From NCBI GenBank assembly GCA_902826565.1, contig CADEFF010000033.1:1-42396 (forward strand): 42,396 nt of DNA. The letters run 5' to 3'. The position numbers and the translations under genes were made by a program. The first letter of the stretch is position 1, and every line of letters begins with the position of its first letter. This document shows, in pieces, positions 28,209 through 35,961 of this stretch. Source of the stretch: an uncultured Rhodospirillaceae bacterium (GTDB taxonomy: Bacteria > Pseudomonadota > Alphaproteobacteria > Dongiales > Dongiaceae). A model generated the notes under the pieces. The model saw nothing but the letters and a program-made list of their open reading frames with translations, had not been told where the DNA came from and made no database searches.

Positions 28209-28832
28209 TTACTGCGCCGCGCTCAATGCGCCCGCTTGCGAGCCGGGCTCCCGGTCGCGCCACAGCGCCCAGGGCTCTCGCGCAAAGAGACGGCGCACCA
28301 TCGGCTCGAACGGGGCGAGCGGCATCGACTCGTAATTGATGTCGAAGGCGACCTGGTCGTAGCGCTCGCAGAACAGCACCGTCCGCTCGAACGCCGGATG
28401 GCCGCGATAGCGGTCGCGCTCGTGCCGGTCCTTGCCGATCTTGTCGAAGAAGAAATAGCCCTGGAACACCGGATGGTGGCGGAGCAGCCATTCCGTCGCG
28501 GGCGATATGAAAGGCTTCATCACCGCGGCGACGAAAGCCCCGTGATCGTGCGGCGCGAGAAGATCGCCGATGTCATGGAGCAGCGCCGCCACGACCGTCT
28601 CTTCGTCCTGATTGTCGCGAAAGGCGCGCGTCGCGGTCTGGAGCGAATGTTCGTAGCGCCCGACTTCCATGCTCGCCGGACTGTCCCGCAGCGCCAGCAG
28701 ATGACCGAGAACGCGGTCCGCGGTCGCACTCAGAAACGGTCGTTCGATTTCCTCGATGCGCCGCCAGTCCTCAACCGTCGTTTCGGCAAGGCTGGCAAAC
28801 CGCACGGGTCCGGAGTTCGTTGCGTCGGCCAT
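28209..28832 (-). CDS. HD-domain protein, possibly diiron oxygenase type
   Basis: This 207-aa protein has the HD metal-binding core: H62 (YEHSLQ), H86-D87 (LLHDIGD), then H95/H97 (APHDHG), H119/H120 (LRHHPVF) and D159 (ERYDQ). The extra histidines give the ligand set of the HD-type diiron oxygenases (PhnZ, TmpB, myo-inositol oxygenase), and the H62-to-H86 spacing of 24 equals that in PhnZ as I remember it. A plain HD phosphohydrolase remains possible. ATG 28832 follows AAGG. It heads a transcript with the class II aldolase-type gene and is divergent from the Lrp-type regulator. Confidence 0.82.
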   Translation of the reverse strand: MADATNSGPVRFASLAETTVEDWRRIEEIERPFLSATADRVLGHLLALRDSPASMEVGRYEHSLQTATRAFRDNQDEETVVAALLHDIGDLLAPHDHGAFVAAVMKPFISPATEWLLRHHPVFQGYFFFDKIGKDRHERDRYRGHPAFERTVLFCERYDQVAFDINYESMPLAPFEPMVRRLFAREPWALWRDREPGSQAGALSAAQ

Positions 28833-29236
28833 GACCTTGCCCTGCCCGGTGAAATCCAGCTCCGAGCATAGCGATCCCGAAATCCCTGGCAATGAAAAAA
28901 CGCCGTTTCAGGTATAAATGCCGGCTGGAATATCTTGATATAGGTAAAACCGAGTGATATTTCGTTCTGACCATGGAAAATCCTGAAACAGGCCGTCTCT
29001 GGAGGAGGCGCATCGCACCCGTCGAGCGCGCGGCCCGGGAACCACGGCGCACGACAGGATTGTGCAACCCGGAAGAAACACAGCCCCGGGAAGATGCGCG
29101 CGTCCGGCGTTGCCCGTTCCCGACCGGCGCGTCGGGACGAGCTGCGCGGCAGGTGTCACGCGTTCCGGCTTGCCCGCCCCTGCGCTTTGCACGAGGGTCC
29201 TCGCTCCCTGCAACAAGGCGGCGATAGGACGGGCAG
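28833..29236. promoter_or_regulatory. Divergent control region between the HD gene and Lrp-type regulator
   Basis: This 404-base gap contains a markedly AT-rich patch at about 28885-28985. It includes ATATC-tt-GATAT (28930-28941), a second GATAT at 28956-28960, and 8-base inverted arms GTTTCAGG (28905-28912) and CCTGAAAC (28982-28989) about 70 bases apart. AT-rich spaced half-sites suit Lrp/AsnC binding. The segment 29000-29236 is GC-rich, with no gene I can support. Confidence 0.4.
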
Positions 29237-29719
29237 ATGCGAAGCAAGCCTCATCTGGATCCGGTCGAACGGCAGATCGTGACGATTTTGCAAGAGGACG
29301 GCCGGACGACGACCGCCGACATGGCGCGAAGCATCGGGGTCGCCGAACCCACGATCCGCCGCAAGCTCAACCGTCTGCTGGACGAACAGATCGTCAAGCT
29401 TCGCGCAATCTCGGATCCGGTGCGGCTCGGCTTCAGCGCCCCCGCCTTCATCGGCCTCGACGTCGAGCGGGCCCAGATCGAGGCGGTCGCGGAAAAGCTC
29501 TGCAGCTATCCGATGGTCGAAGACGTGGTGATCCTGTCCGGGCCCTACGACATCCTCGTCCGGGCCGCCTTCGAATCCTCCTCGCAGCTCTACGATTTCG
29601 TCCTCAAGGAGCTGAGCAAGGTCGAGGGCATCCGCGATACGCATTCCTTTCTCATCATGCGCAACCTGAAACATGCCGACCTGCGGGCCGTGCCGAACGG
29701 TTCCGACGAGGACGGCTGA
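29237..29719 (+). CDS. Lrp/AsnC family transcriptional regulator
   Basis: This 160-aa DNA-binding regulator has an N-terminal winged helix-turn-helix (about 8-60: LDPVERQIVTILQEDGRTT...TIRRKLNRLL). A C-terminal RAM ligand-binding domain follows (about 70-145), including the VEDVVILSGPYDILVRA strand pair. Members sense amino acids or their breakdown products. The M24 gene follows after 24 bases, so it is probably co-transcribed with and regulates that gene. It may also control the divergent HD/aldolase-type operon. Confidence 0.92.
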   Translation: MRSKPHLDPVERQIVTILQEDGRTTTADMARSIGVAEPTIRRKLNRLLDEQIVKLRAISDPVRLGFSAPAFIGLDVERAQIEAVAEKLCSYPMVEDVVILSGPYDILVRAAFESSSQLYDFVLKELSKVEGIRDTHSFLIMRNLKHADLRAVPNGSDEDG

Positions 29720-29743
29720 CCACCGGTCGACAAGGGGATATCC

Positions 29744-30904
29744 ATGGCAATCTTTACAGACAAGGAACTGAAGGCGCGGCAGGAGCGGCTGCAGAAGGGC
29801 CTGGCGAAGCGCAAGGTCGATGTCGCCTTCATCCATTCCGCCGACAATGTCTATTACACGACCGGGATTCCCCTCCTCTCCGAATGGGGTCGCCCGATGT
29901 GGGCGGTCTTCGACGTGCCGGGCAAGGTCCGGGTCATCGGCGCCGCCATCGAGAAGGAGAACATGGAGGAGAACGCGCGCGCCGACGAGGTGCTCCCCTA
30001 TGCCGACGATACCAACGTCGTGCAGGCGAGCCTCCGGCTGGTGGGCAGCGTCATCGCCAGGCGCAAGAGCAAGCCGAAGCGCATCGGCATCGAGCGCGAA
30101 ATCATGTCGCTCGGCCTCCATGACGCGCTGCAGGCGCAGTTTCCGGGCGCCGAATTCGTCGAGATCGGCGACATCATCACCGACCTTCGCATCATCAAGT
30201 CGGCCGAGGAGCTCGGGATCCTGCAGCTCGGCGCGACCATCGCCAAGCTCGGCGCCAATGCGTTCCTGGAGGCGCTGGACGACAATGCGACCGAGCTCAC
30301 CGTCGCGGGCCACGCCGTCAACGAGATGAACAAGGCGCTGGGCGCCCTTTATCCGGGCGGCGGGACGAGCACCTATGCCTATGCGCAATTCGCGAGGCAC
30401 ACGCTGACGCCGCATCTCCACCCGACCGGCCAGCGGCTGCGGCGCGGCGACCTGGTCGCGCTCAACGTCTTCCCGGTGATCTGGGGCTACTGCATGGAGC
30501 TCGAGCGCACCTTCGTGTTCGGCGAGCCGACCAGGAAACAGCAGAAGCCGCTCGATGCCGTGAACGAGGCGTTCGATGCGGCCAAGGCCTATGTCGGCCC
30601 CGGCGTCGCCATGAACGACGTCGACAACCTCACCCGCAAGATGCTGAAGGAGGCCGGCTTCGGTCGATATATCCGCCACGGCACGGGTCACGCGCACGGC
30701 ATCATGATCGGCTCCGCCTCGCGCGAGGAGCCGGGCGAGCTGCGCTACTACAACAAGAACAGGCTCAGGGCCGGCATGGCCAATTCGGTCGAACCCGGCG
30801 TCTACATCCCCGAGATCGGCGGCTTCCGTCATTCGGACGTGATGTTCATCACCGACAAGGGCGCGGTCTGCGTCACCGATTTCCCGCGCGATATCCTCTA
30901 CTGA
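29744..30904 (+). CDS. M24 (creatinase-fold) protein lacking metal ligands, 1
   Basis: This 386-aa protein has the creatinase/aminopeptidase P architecture: an N-terminal RNase H-like domain (HSADNVYYTTGIPL) and a C-terminal pita-bread domain. Of the five dinuclear-metal ligands, both Asp are replaced (N241 and E252, the latter in GYCMELERT) and the last Glu is S364 (GGFRHSDV). H316 (GTGHAHG) and E350 (SVEPGVYI) remain. The upstream His of the family is kept (H224, TPHLHPTG). Peptidase activity is unlikely; a metal-free creatinase-like C-N hydrolase fits better. AAGGGG precedes the ATG. It sits directly behind the Lrp-type regulator. Confidence 0.9.
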   Translation: MAIFTDKELKARQERLQKGLAKRKVDVAFIHSADNVYYTTGIPLLSEWGRPMWAVFDVPGKVRVIGAAIEKENMEENARADEVLPYADDTNVVQASLRLVGSVIARRKSKPKRIGIEREIMSLGLHDALQAQFPGAEFVEIGDIITDLRIIKSAEELGILQLGATIAKLGANAFLEALDDNATELTVAGHAVNEMNKALGALYPGGGTSTYAYAQFARHTLTPHLHPTGQRLRRGDLVALNVFPVIWGYCMELERTFVFGEPTRKQQKPLDAVNEAFDAAKAYVGPGVAMNDVDNLTRKMLKEAGFGRYIRHGTGHAHGIMIGSASREEPGELRYYNKNRLRAGMANSVEPGVYIPEIGGFRHSDVMFITDKGAVCVTDFPRDILY

Positions 30905-30913
30905 AACACCGCC

Positions 30914-30944
30914 CCCGGGAGCCGGCCCCGCGCCGGTTCCCGGG
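30914..30944. terminator. Bidirectional hairpin between convergent genes
   Basis: CCCGGGAGCCGG (30914-30925) pairs with CCGGTTCCCGGG (30933-30944) around a 7-base loop. This gives a 12-bp stem with one G-T wobble. It lies between the stop codons of the M24 gene and the reductase gene, where both transcripts must end. There is no clear T tract. Confidence 0.55.
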
Positions 30945-30971
30945 AGCCTGCCGCAGAGGCGCGGGCGTGCG

Positions 30972-31913
30972 TCAGGGCGTCAGCCTTCGATAGACCAGGA
31001 TCGCCGCCGCCAGATCCTCGATCGCCGCGCCGACCGATTTGAAAAGCGTTATCTCCTCCGGACCGGCACGGCCCCGATGGGCGCCCTTCACCAGCTCCGC
31101 GAGCTCGGCCTTCACCGAGGATTTCCCGATCACCTTGGCGGCAAGCGGCTGGACGATGTCGCCCGCCTCCGCAAAGGCGCCGCCATAAGTATCGACGAAG
31201 AGCGAGGCGCGGCGAACCGTCTCGTCGTCCGTTTCGCGCATCTGCGGCGTGAAGGCGCCGACGAGATCGACATGCGTCCCCGGCTGAAGGCGATCCCCCT
31301 GCACCAGCGGCGTCCGGGAAAGCGTCGCGCAGGAAACGATGTCCGTATCGGGAAGCGCCGCCGGAAGATCGGCGACGGCACGAGCGTCGATCCCCTGTTC
31401 CCCGCGCAGCCGCGCCGCCAGCGCCTCGGCCCTGGCCTCGGACCGGCCCCAGATCGAGACGCGCTCGATCGGCCGCACGGCGCAATGGGCCGCGATCAGG
31501 TTCGGGGCGAGGCGGCCGGTCCCGACCATCAGAAGCCGCGCGCTGTCCTTGCGCGAGAGATAGCGCGACGCGAGCGCCGAGGCGGCGGCCGTGCGTCTTG
31601 CCGTCAATTCCGAACCCTCGATCACCGCGAGCGGCGCGCCGGTTTCGGCGGACATGAGGAAATAGCTCGCCGACACCGCCGGCAGGCTGCGCTCGGCATT
31701 GTCCGGGAACACCGTCGCGATCTTGACGCCGACATGCTCGCCCGCCCGCCAGGCCGGCATGAGCAACAAGGTCGCCGCAGCACCGCCGGTCTCGATGGTG
31801 TGGTGATGCCGCACCGGGGCGACGAAGCCGTCCGCAAAGGCATCGCGAAGTGTATCGATCAGGGCCGGCCAATCGAGCAGCCGCGCCACGTCTTCCCGGG
31901 AGACCGTGATCAT
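30972..31913 (-). CDS. Ornithine cyclodeaminase/mu-crystallin family protein
   Basis: This 313-aa protein is of the family that includes ornithine cyclodeaminase, ketimine reductase and pyrroline-2-carboxylate reductase. The catalytic Lys region reads VGVKIATVFPDN. The Rossmann segment has GTGRLAPN, then VSIWGRS for the NAD(P) ribose, and HVDLVGAFTPQMRE follows. The GxGxLA form is compatible with a reductase. It is the last gene of the M24-ABC operon, 33 bases after the ATPase. The likely role is processing a cyclic imine or amino acid taken up by that transporter. Exact activity is not readable. Confidence 0.9.
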   Translation of the reverse strand: MITVSREDVARLLDWPALIDTLRDAFADGFVAPVRHHHTIETGGAAATLLLMPAWRAGEHVGVKIATVFPDNAERSLPAVSASYFLMSAETGAPLAVIEGSELTARRTAAASALASRYLSRKDSARLLMVGTGRLAPNLIAAHCAVRPIERVSIWGRSEARAEALAARLRGEQGIDARAVADLPAALPDTDIVSCATLSRTPLVQGDRLQPGTHVDLVGAFTPQMRETDDETVRRASLFVDTYGGAFAEAGDIVQPLAAKVIGKSSVKAELAELVKGAHRGRAGPEEITLFKSVGAAIEDLAAAILVYRRLTP

Positions 31914-31946
31914 GACGCGGCGCCGCGCATCGATCGGATGAAGTCT

Positions 31947-33047
31947 TCAGACACCAGACGATTCCCCTTCCCTCGGCAGCACCATCCAGTCGGCCGCCCG
32001 CGCCCGCACCGTCACCGTCTCGCCGGTGCCGGGCGCCGCGGCGGCGCGGTTCGGCTGAATTACCGTAAGCTGTCCCCCGGCGGGGAGACGCAACACGATA
32101 TGACGCTCCGCACCGAGCGGCGAGACGTCGAGCACCGTCCCGACGATGAGCGTCTCGTCGGCAGCCGGCGCAGCGCCCGGCGAGACGATCTCCAGCCGTT
32201 CCGGCCGGATGCCGACGTCGTAGATCGCACCGGCACGTCCGTTCGGTGCCGCGACCCGAAGCTCGAACCCGTCCTCGGTCGTGAGCGTGGAGAGTGTCGG
32301 CGACCCTCCGCCGGCGCCGGCGGCGCGCCCGACGAACCAGTTCGACCGGCCGACGAACCCCGCCACGAAACGGTTGCCCGGCCGCCAATAGATGTCGTCG
32401 GGACTGCCCACCTGCCGGATCCGGCCCTTCTCCATGACGATGATCCGGGCCGCCATGCCCATCGCCTCTTCCTGATCGTGGGTGACGATGATGGTGGTCG
32501 AGCCCACGGATCGCAGGATCTCCTTGATCTCCACCCGGAGCTCGTGCCGCAGCTTCGCATCGAGCGCCGAGAGCGGCTCGTCGAGCAACACCACCGCCGG
32601 CTCCGTCGCCAAAGCGCGGGCGAGCGCCACGCGCTGCTGCTGACCGCCGCTCAGCTTCGCCGGCAGGCGGGCATCGAGCCCCTGCAGCTTCACCAGCCCC
32701 AGCATCGCCGAGACGCGGTCCGGAATCTCCGCCTTCGGCCAGCCGCGATGCCGCAGGCCGTAGGCGACGTTGTCGCGCACCGTCATATGCGGGAAGAGCG
32801 CATAATGCTGAAACAGCAGCCCGACATTCCGCTCATAGGGGCGCGTGCCGGTGACATCGCGGCCGCCGATGCGGATTTCCCCGGAATCGGGACGCTCGAA
32901 ACCGGCGATCAGGCGCAATGTCGTCGTCTTGCCGCAACCGCTCGGCCCCAGCAGCGAAACGATCTCGCCCTGCGCGACCGTGAAGGACACGGCGTCGGCG
33001 GCGACGGTCGCGCCGAAATGCTTGGTGACGTTCCTGACTTCGAGCAT
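31947..33047 (-). CDS. ABC transporter ATP-binding protein, PotA type
   Basis: This 366-aa ATPase has Walker A GPSGCGKT (34-41), signature LSGGQQQRVALARA, Walker B VVLLDEPLSALD and switch VTHDQ. A C-terminal TOBE domain with an RPERLEIV-type strand follows. AGGAG four bases after the A of the upstream stop provides the ribosome site, so translation is probably coupled to the PotC-type permease. It belongs to the second complete transporter of this window, separate from the one at 23066-27069. Confidence 0.94.
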   Translation of the reverse strand: MLEVRNVTKHFGATVAADAVSFTVAQGEIVSLLGPSGCGKTTTLRLIAGFERPDSGEIRIGGRDVTGTRPYERNVGLLFQHYALFPHMTVRDNVAYGLRHRGWPKAEIPDRVSAMLGLVKLQGLDARLPAKLSGGQQQRVALARALATEPAVVLLDEPLSALDAKLRHELRVEIKEILRSVGSTTIIVTHDQEEAMGMAARIIVMEKGRIRQVGSPDDIYWRPGNRFVAGFVGRSNWFVGRAAGAGGGSPTLSTLTTEDGFELRVAAPNGRAGAIYDVGIRPERLEIVSPGAAPAADETLIVGTVLDVSPLGAERHIVLRLPAGGQLTVIQPNRAAAAPGTGETVTVRARAADWMVLPREGESSGV

Positions 33048-33055
33048 CGCGTCTC

Positions 33056-33910
33056 CTAGGCGGGATGCAGGCCCTGCCCCATCACGCGATCGACGCCGAC
33101 CAGGCGGTCGAGGACGACGATCAGCAGGATGGTGAAGAGCACCAGCAGCATCGAGGCGGCGGCGATGGTGAGATCGAAATTGGCCCGCATGTTGCTCACC
33201 AGCGCGACGGGCAAGGTGTAGCTGGTCGCATCGGTCAGGAACATGCTGACGGCCACGTCGTCCATCGAGATGGCGAAGGCGAAGATCGCACCGGCAACGA
33301 TGCCGGTGCGCGCCAGCGGGAAGGTGATTTCCCAGAACACCCGGCGCTCGTTGGCGCCGAGGCTGCTCGCGGCCTCCAGGAGCGTCCTGTCGACGCCGGC
33401 CAGGCTCGCGAGCGTGGCGCGGATCGTATAGGGGATCGTCAGGATGAGATGTCCGCAGACCAGCCGCACGAAGCCTTCGACGATCCCGACCTGCGACAGG
33501 AACAGCAGCAGCGCGAACCCGATCACGACCGGCGGCACGATCAGCGGCGACACGAAGAAGGCGGTGAGCAGTTCGCTCCAGCGGGGGCTAACCCGGTTCA
33601 GGAACAGCGCCGTGGCCACGCCGGCCGCGGCGGCGATGAGGACGGCCGTGGTCGAAACCATGAGCGAGGTCCGCAATCCCTGCATCAGATACGGGTCCGA
33701 GAGAAAACGCTCGAACCATTGCAGGGAGAAGGAGGGCGGCGGAAGCGGCCCGAGATAACTCCGGGAATCGAACGCCATCAGGCCGGTGATGCCGAGCGGG
33801 ACCAGCAGGAAGAGAAAGGCGAGGACGACGACGGCACCGGAAATGCCGGACAGCATCCCGTCCAGGCGTCGGCGCCATGGCCGCGAAGGCGAAAGACCGG
33901 CCGACATCAT
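33056..33910 (-). CDS. ABC transporter permease, PotC type
   Basis: This 284-aa inner-membrane permease has about six hydrophobic segments and the coupling loop EAASSLGANERRVFWEITFPL. Its ATG overlaps the stop of the preceding permease gene as ATGA (33907-33910), the usual sign of coupled translation; this fixes the start. GGGAGGG lies just upstream. It forms the channel with the PotB-type partner. Confidence 0.93.
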   Translation of the reverse strand: MMSAGLSPSRPWRRRLDGMLSGISGAVVVLAFLFLLVPLGITGLMAFDSRSYLGPLPPPSFSLQWFERFLSDPYLMQGLRTSLMVSTTAVLIAAAAGVATALFLNRVSPRWSELLTAFFVSPLIVPPVVIGFALLLFLSQVGIVEGFVRLVCGHLILTIPYTIRATLASLAGVDRTLLEAASSLGANERRVFWEITFPLARTGIVAGAIFAFAISMDDVAVSMFLTDATSYTLPVALVSNMRANFDLTIAAASMLLVLFTILLIVVLDRLVGVDRVMGQGLHPA

Positions 33911-34767
33911 CCCTCCCCCCTCGCCTGCGCCCGCGCCGTCACGAGGCGGGTCACGAGATAGATCGTCGCGAAGCAGACCACCAGCGTCACGAGCGAGATC
34001 GCGGCGCCGCTCGGATAGTTCGCCACCTCGCTGAACCGGTTGTAGATCATGTTGGAGAGGAACTGGACGCGGCCCTTGCCGAGGATCATCGGCACCACGA
34101 AGGCGCTGATCGCGAAGGTGAAGGAGAGCAGGAAGGCTGCCAGCAGGCCCTGCACGGAGAGCGGCAGGGTGGTCGAGAGATGCGACTTCCAGGTCGGCGC
34201 GCCGAGGGACTGCGCCGCCTCGACAAGGCGCGGATCGAGATTCTGGATCGACCCGATGAGCGTCAGCGCGGCGATCGGGATGATGAACTGCAGCAGGCCC
34301 GCCCCGACCACGAACTCGATATAGGTCGAGTTGTTGGCGGAGAGCCCCACGGCGCGCAGCAGCGGCGCCACCGGCCCGACCGAGCCGAGGCTGAGCTCGA
34401 CGGCATAGGTCTTCACCACCGCGGAGAGGAAGATGAAGGTGACGAGCCCGCCGATCGCGATCGCGCGCCACCGGCTCGAGAAGCTGCGCACGATCCGGTA
34501 GGCGAGCGGAAAGGCGATGGCAAGCCCGACGACGGTGGTGACGAAGCTGACGCGGAGCGTCGTGAAGAAAAAACGCCGGAAGCCGGGCTCGAGGAGCTCG
34601 GCATAGTTGAGCAGGGTGAAGGGCGCATCCGGCGCCGCCCCCACCCGCCCGGGCGTGAACAGCCGCAGGCTCTCGATGCCCAGGGCGACCATGGGCAGGA
34701 GGAAGAGCGCGGCATAGAGCGCCGCGCCCGGCAGCGCCAGCATTCCCGAACGCGAGGGTTTCATCAT
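33907..34767 (-). CDS. ABC transporter permease, PotB type
   Basis: This 286-aa permease has a short basic N-terminus (KPSRSG), a first membrane helix and the long periplasmic loop of PotB proteins (SLRLFTPGRVG...FTLLNYAELLEPGFRRFFFTTLRVSF). The coupling loop is EAAQSLGAPTWKSHLSTTLPLS. Two consecutive ATGs (34767 and 34764) are possible starts. It follows the binding-protein gene after 67 bases. Confidence 0.93.
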   Translation of the reverse strand: MMKPSRSGMLALPGAALYAALFLLPMVALGIESLRLFTPGRVGAAPDAPFTLLNYAELLEPGFRRFFFTTLRVSFVTTVVGLAIAFPLAYRIVRSFSSRWRAIAIGGLVTFIFLSAVVKTYAVELSLGSVGPVAPLLRAVGLSANNSTYIEFVVGAGLLQFIIPIAALTLIGSIQNLDPRLVEAAQSLGAPTWKSHLSTTLPLSVQGLLAAFLLSFTFAISAFVVPMILGKGRVQFLSNMIYNRFSEVANYPSGAAISLVTLVVCFATIYLVTRLVTARAQARGEG

Positions 34768-34834
34768 CGCTCAAATCCCGGCAAGTCGGCCCGGCGGCCG
34801 CAGCATGGTCGGCCGCCGGCGCCGGGATCGGTTG

Positions 34835-35905
34835 TCAGAGCAGCGGCGCGATCTCGCTTTCCCACCGCTTGGTCCAAGCATCCTGCTGGGCCAGCACCTC
34901 GCCATAGTCCGGCACATAGACGAACTTGTCGATCTCCTCGGCGGTGAAGGCGAGATGCGACAGGGCCGGCGGGGTCTTCGCCTTCACGTTGAGCGGCGCC
35001 TCGCCCGCGACCTCCGCATAGAGGCTGCTCATCTCCGGGCTGATCGCATGGTCGATGAAGCCGAGCGTCGCCTCGAGATTGGGCCGGTTCTTCAGCACGG
35101 CAAAGCCGCTCTGATAGAGGAAGGTCGGCATGCCCTCCTGCTTGGTGAGGCGTACCACTTCGAAGTTCTTCGCCACTTCCGCCCAGGCGGGCTCGGCGAA
35201 GAACCCGACCGCGGTTTCGCCCGAGGTGAAGGAGTTCGTGAACTCGCTGTCCGTCGTCGAGACGCGGCCGATATTGCCCGAGCGCGCGAGGTCCGCCATC
35301 AGCTTCCAGCCGGGCTCCATGTTGCGCTCGTCGCCACCGGCATGGAGCGAGAGCGCGACGAGCTGCAGCATCATGTTCTGCGACGGTCCCGGCCAGCAGA
35401 CCAGGCCCTTGAGCTTCGGATCGAAGAAATCGTCGATGCTGCGCACCTCGATCGGCGAGGTGTCCTTGCGATAGCCGAAATAGATGCCGCCGATCGCGCG
35501 CGGCACGGCCTTGGCGTTGCCGTCCTTGTCCCGGACGATCATCTTCGCCGGAATGTCGGCGAGGTTCGGGATCGTCGCGGGGTCGATGGTCTCGAGCCAG
35601 TCTTCGGCGATCATCGAATGGAACGAGCCTTCCCATCCCGCCGTATAGTCCAGCTCCGGATTGGGCCAGCTCGCCTTGATCTTCGGCAGGATCGAGCCGG
35701 CGCCGCCCTGGAACAGCACCCAGTTGACCGCGACCTGGTCCTGCGCCGCGGCGATCTGCTTCATCGCATCGACGACGCTGCCGCCCCACTCCGCGGCCGT
35801 GAGCTGGGTCGCGGCGCTGGCCCGCTTCGCCCAGAGCGACGGCATGGCAACCGCACCCGCGGCGGCGCCGGCGATGAGAAAATTCCTTCGCGACAAATGT
35901 CGCAT
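34835..35905 (-). CDS. ABC transporter substrate-binding protein, Tat-exported
   Basis: This 356-aa periplasmic binding protein has a clear twin-arginine leader (LSRRNFLIAGAAAGAVAM, cleavage near ASA-AT). The mature chain starts QLTAAEWGGSVVDAMKQIAA and belongs to the polyamine/iron-type extracellular family 1 or 13-like proteins; the operon context supports the PotD side. GGAGGG lies six bases before ATG 35905. It lies between the M24 gene and the permeases, so the M24 enzyme and transporter probably share a substrate. Confidence 0.93.
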   Translation of the reverse strand: MRHLSRRNFLIAGAAAGAVAMPSLWAKRASAATQLTAAEWGGSVVDAMKQIAAAQDQVAVNWVLFQGGAGSILPKIKASWPNPELDYTAGWEGSFHSMIAEDWLETIDPATIPNLADIPAKMIVRDKDGNAKAVPRAIGGIYFGYRKDTSPIEVRSIDDFFDPKLKGLVCWPGPSQNMMLQLVALSLHAGGDERNMEPGWKLMADLARSGNIGRVSTTDSEFTNSFTSGETAVGFFAEPAWAEVAKNFEVVRLTKQEGMPTFLYQSGFAVLKNRPNLEATLGFIDHAISPEMSSLYAEVAGEAPLNVKAKTPPALSHLAFTAEEIDKFVYVPDYGEVLAQQDAWTKRWESEIAPLL

Positions 35906-35961
35906 CTTACCCTCCCATGTCTCTCGAGTTTTCGCGCGAGGTGCCTGTCAGGCCCGACAGT

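Noticed and set aside
29237-31913. Ectoine-degradation (eut/doe) cluster, suggested by AsnC regulator + M24 + OCD-like genes
   Set aside because: No DoeB/EutE deacetylase or EutB gene is present, the OCD gene is on the opposite strand, and the M24 N-termini lack the DoeA-type opening as I remember it. Relatedness in chemistry remains possible.
33056-34774. An apparent fused double permease of 572 codons
   Set aside because: Only its second half is permease-like. The first half is the wrong frame of the PotB-type gene at 33907-34767, and an ATGA overlap defines two separate genes.
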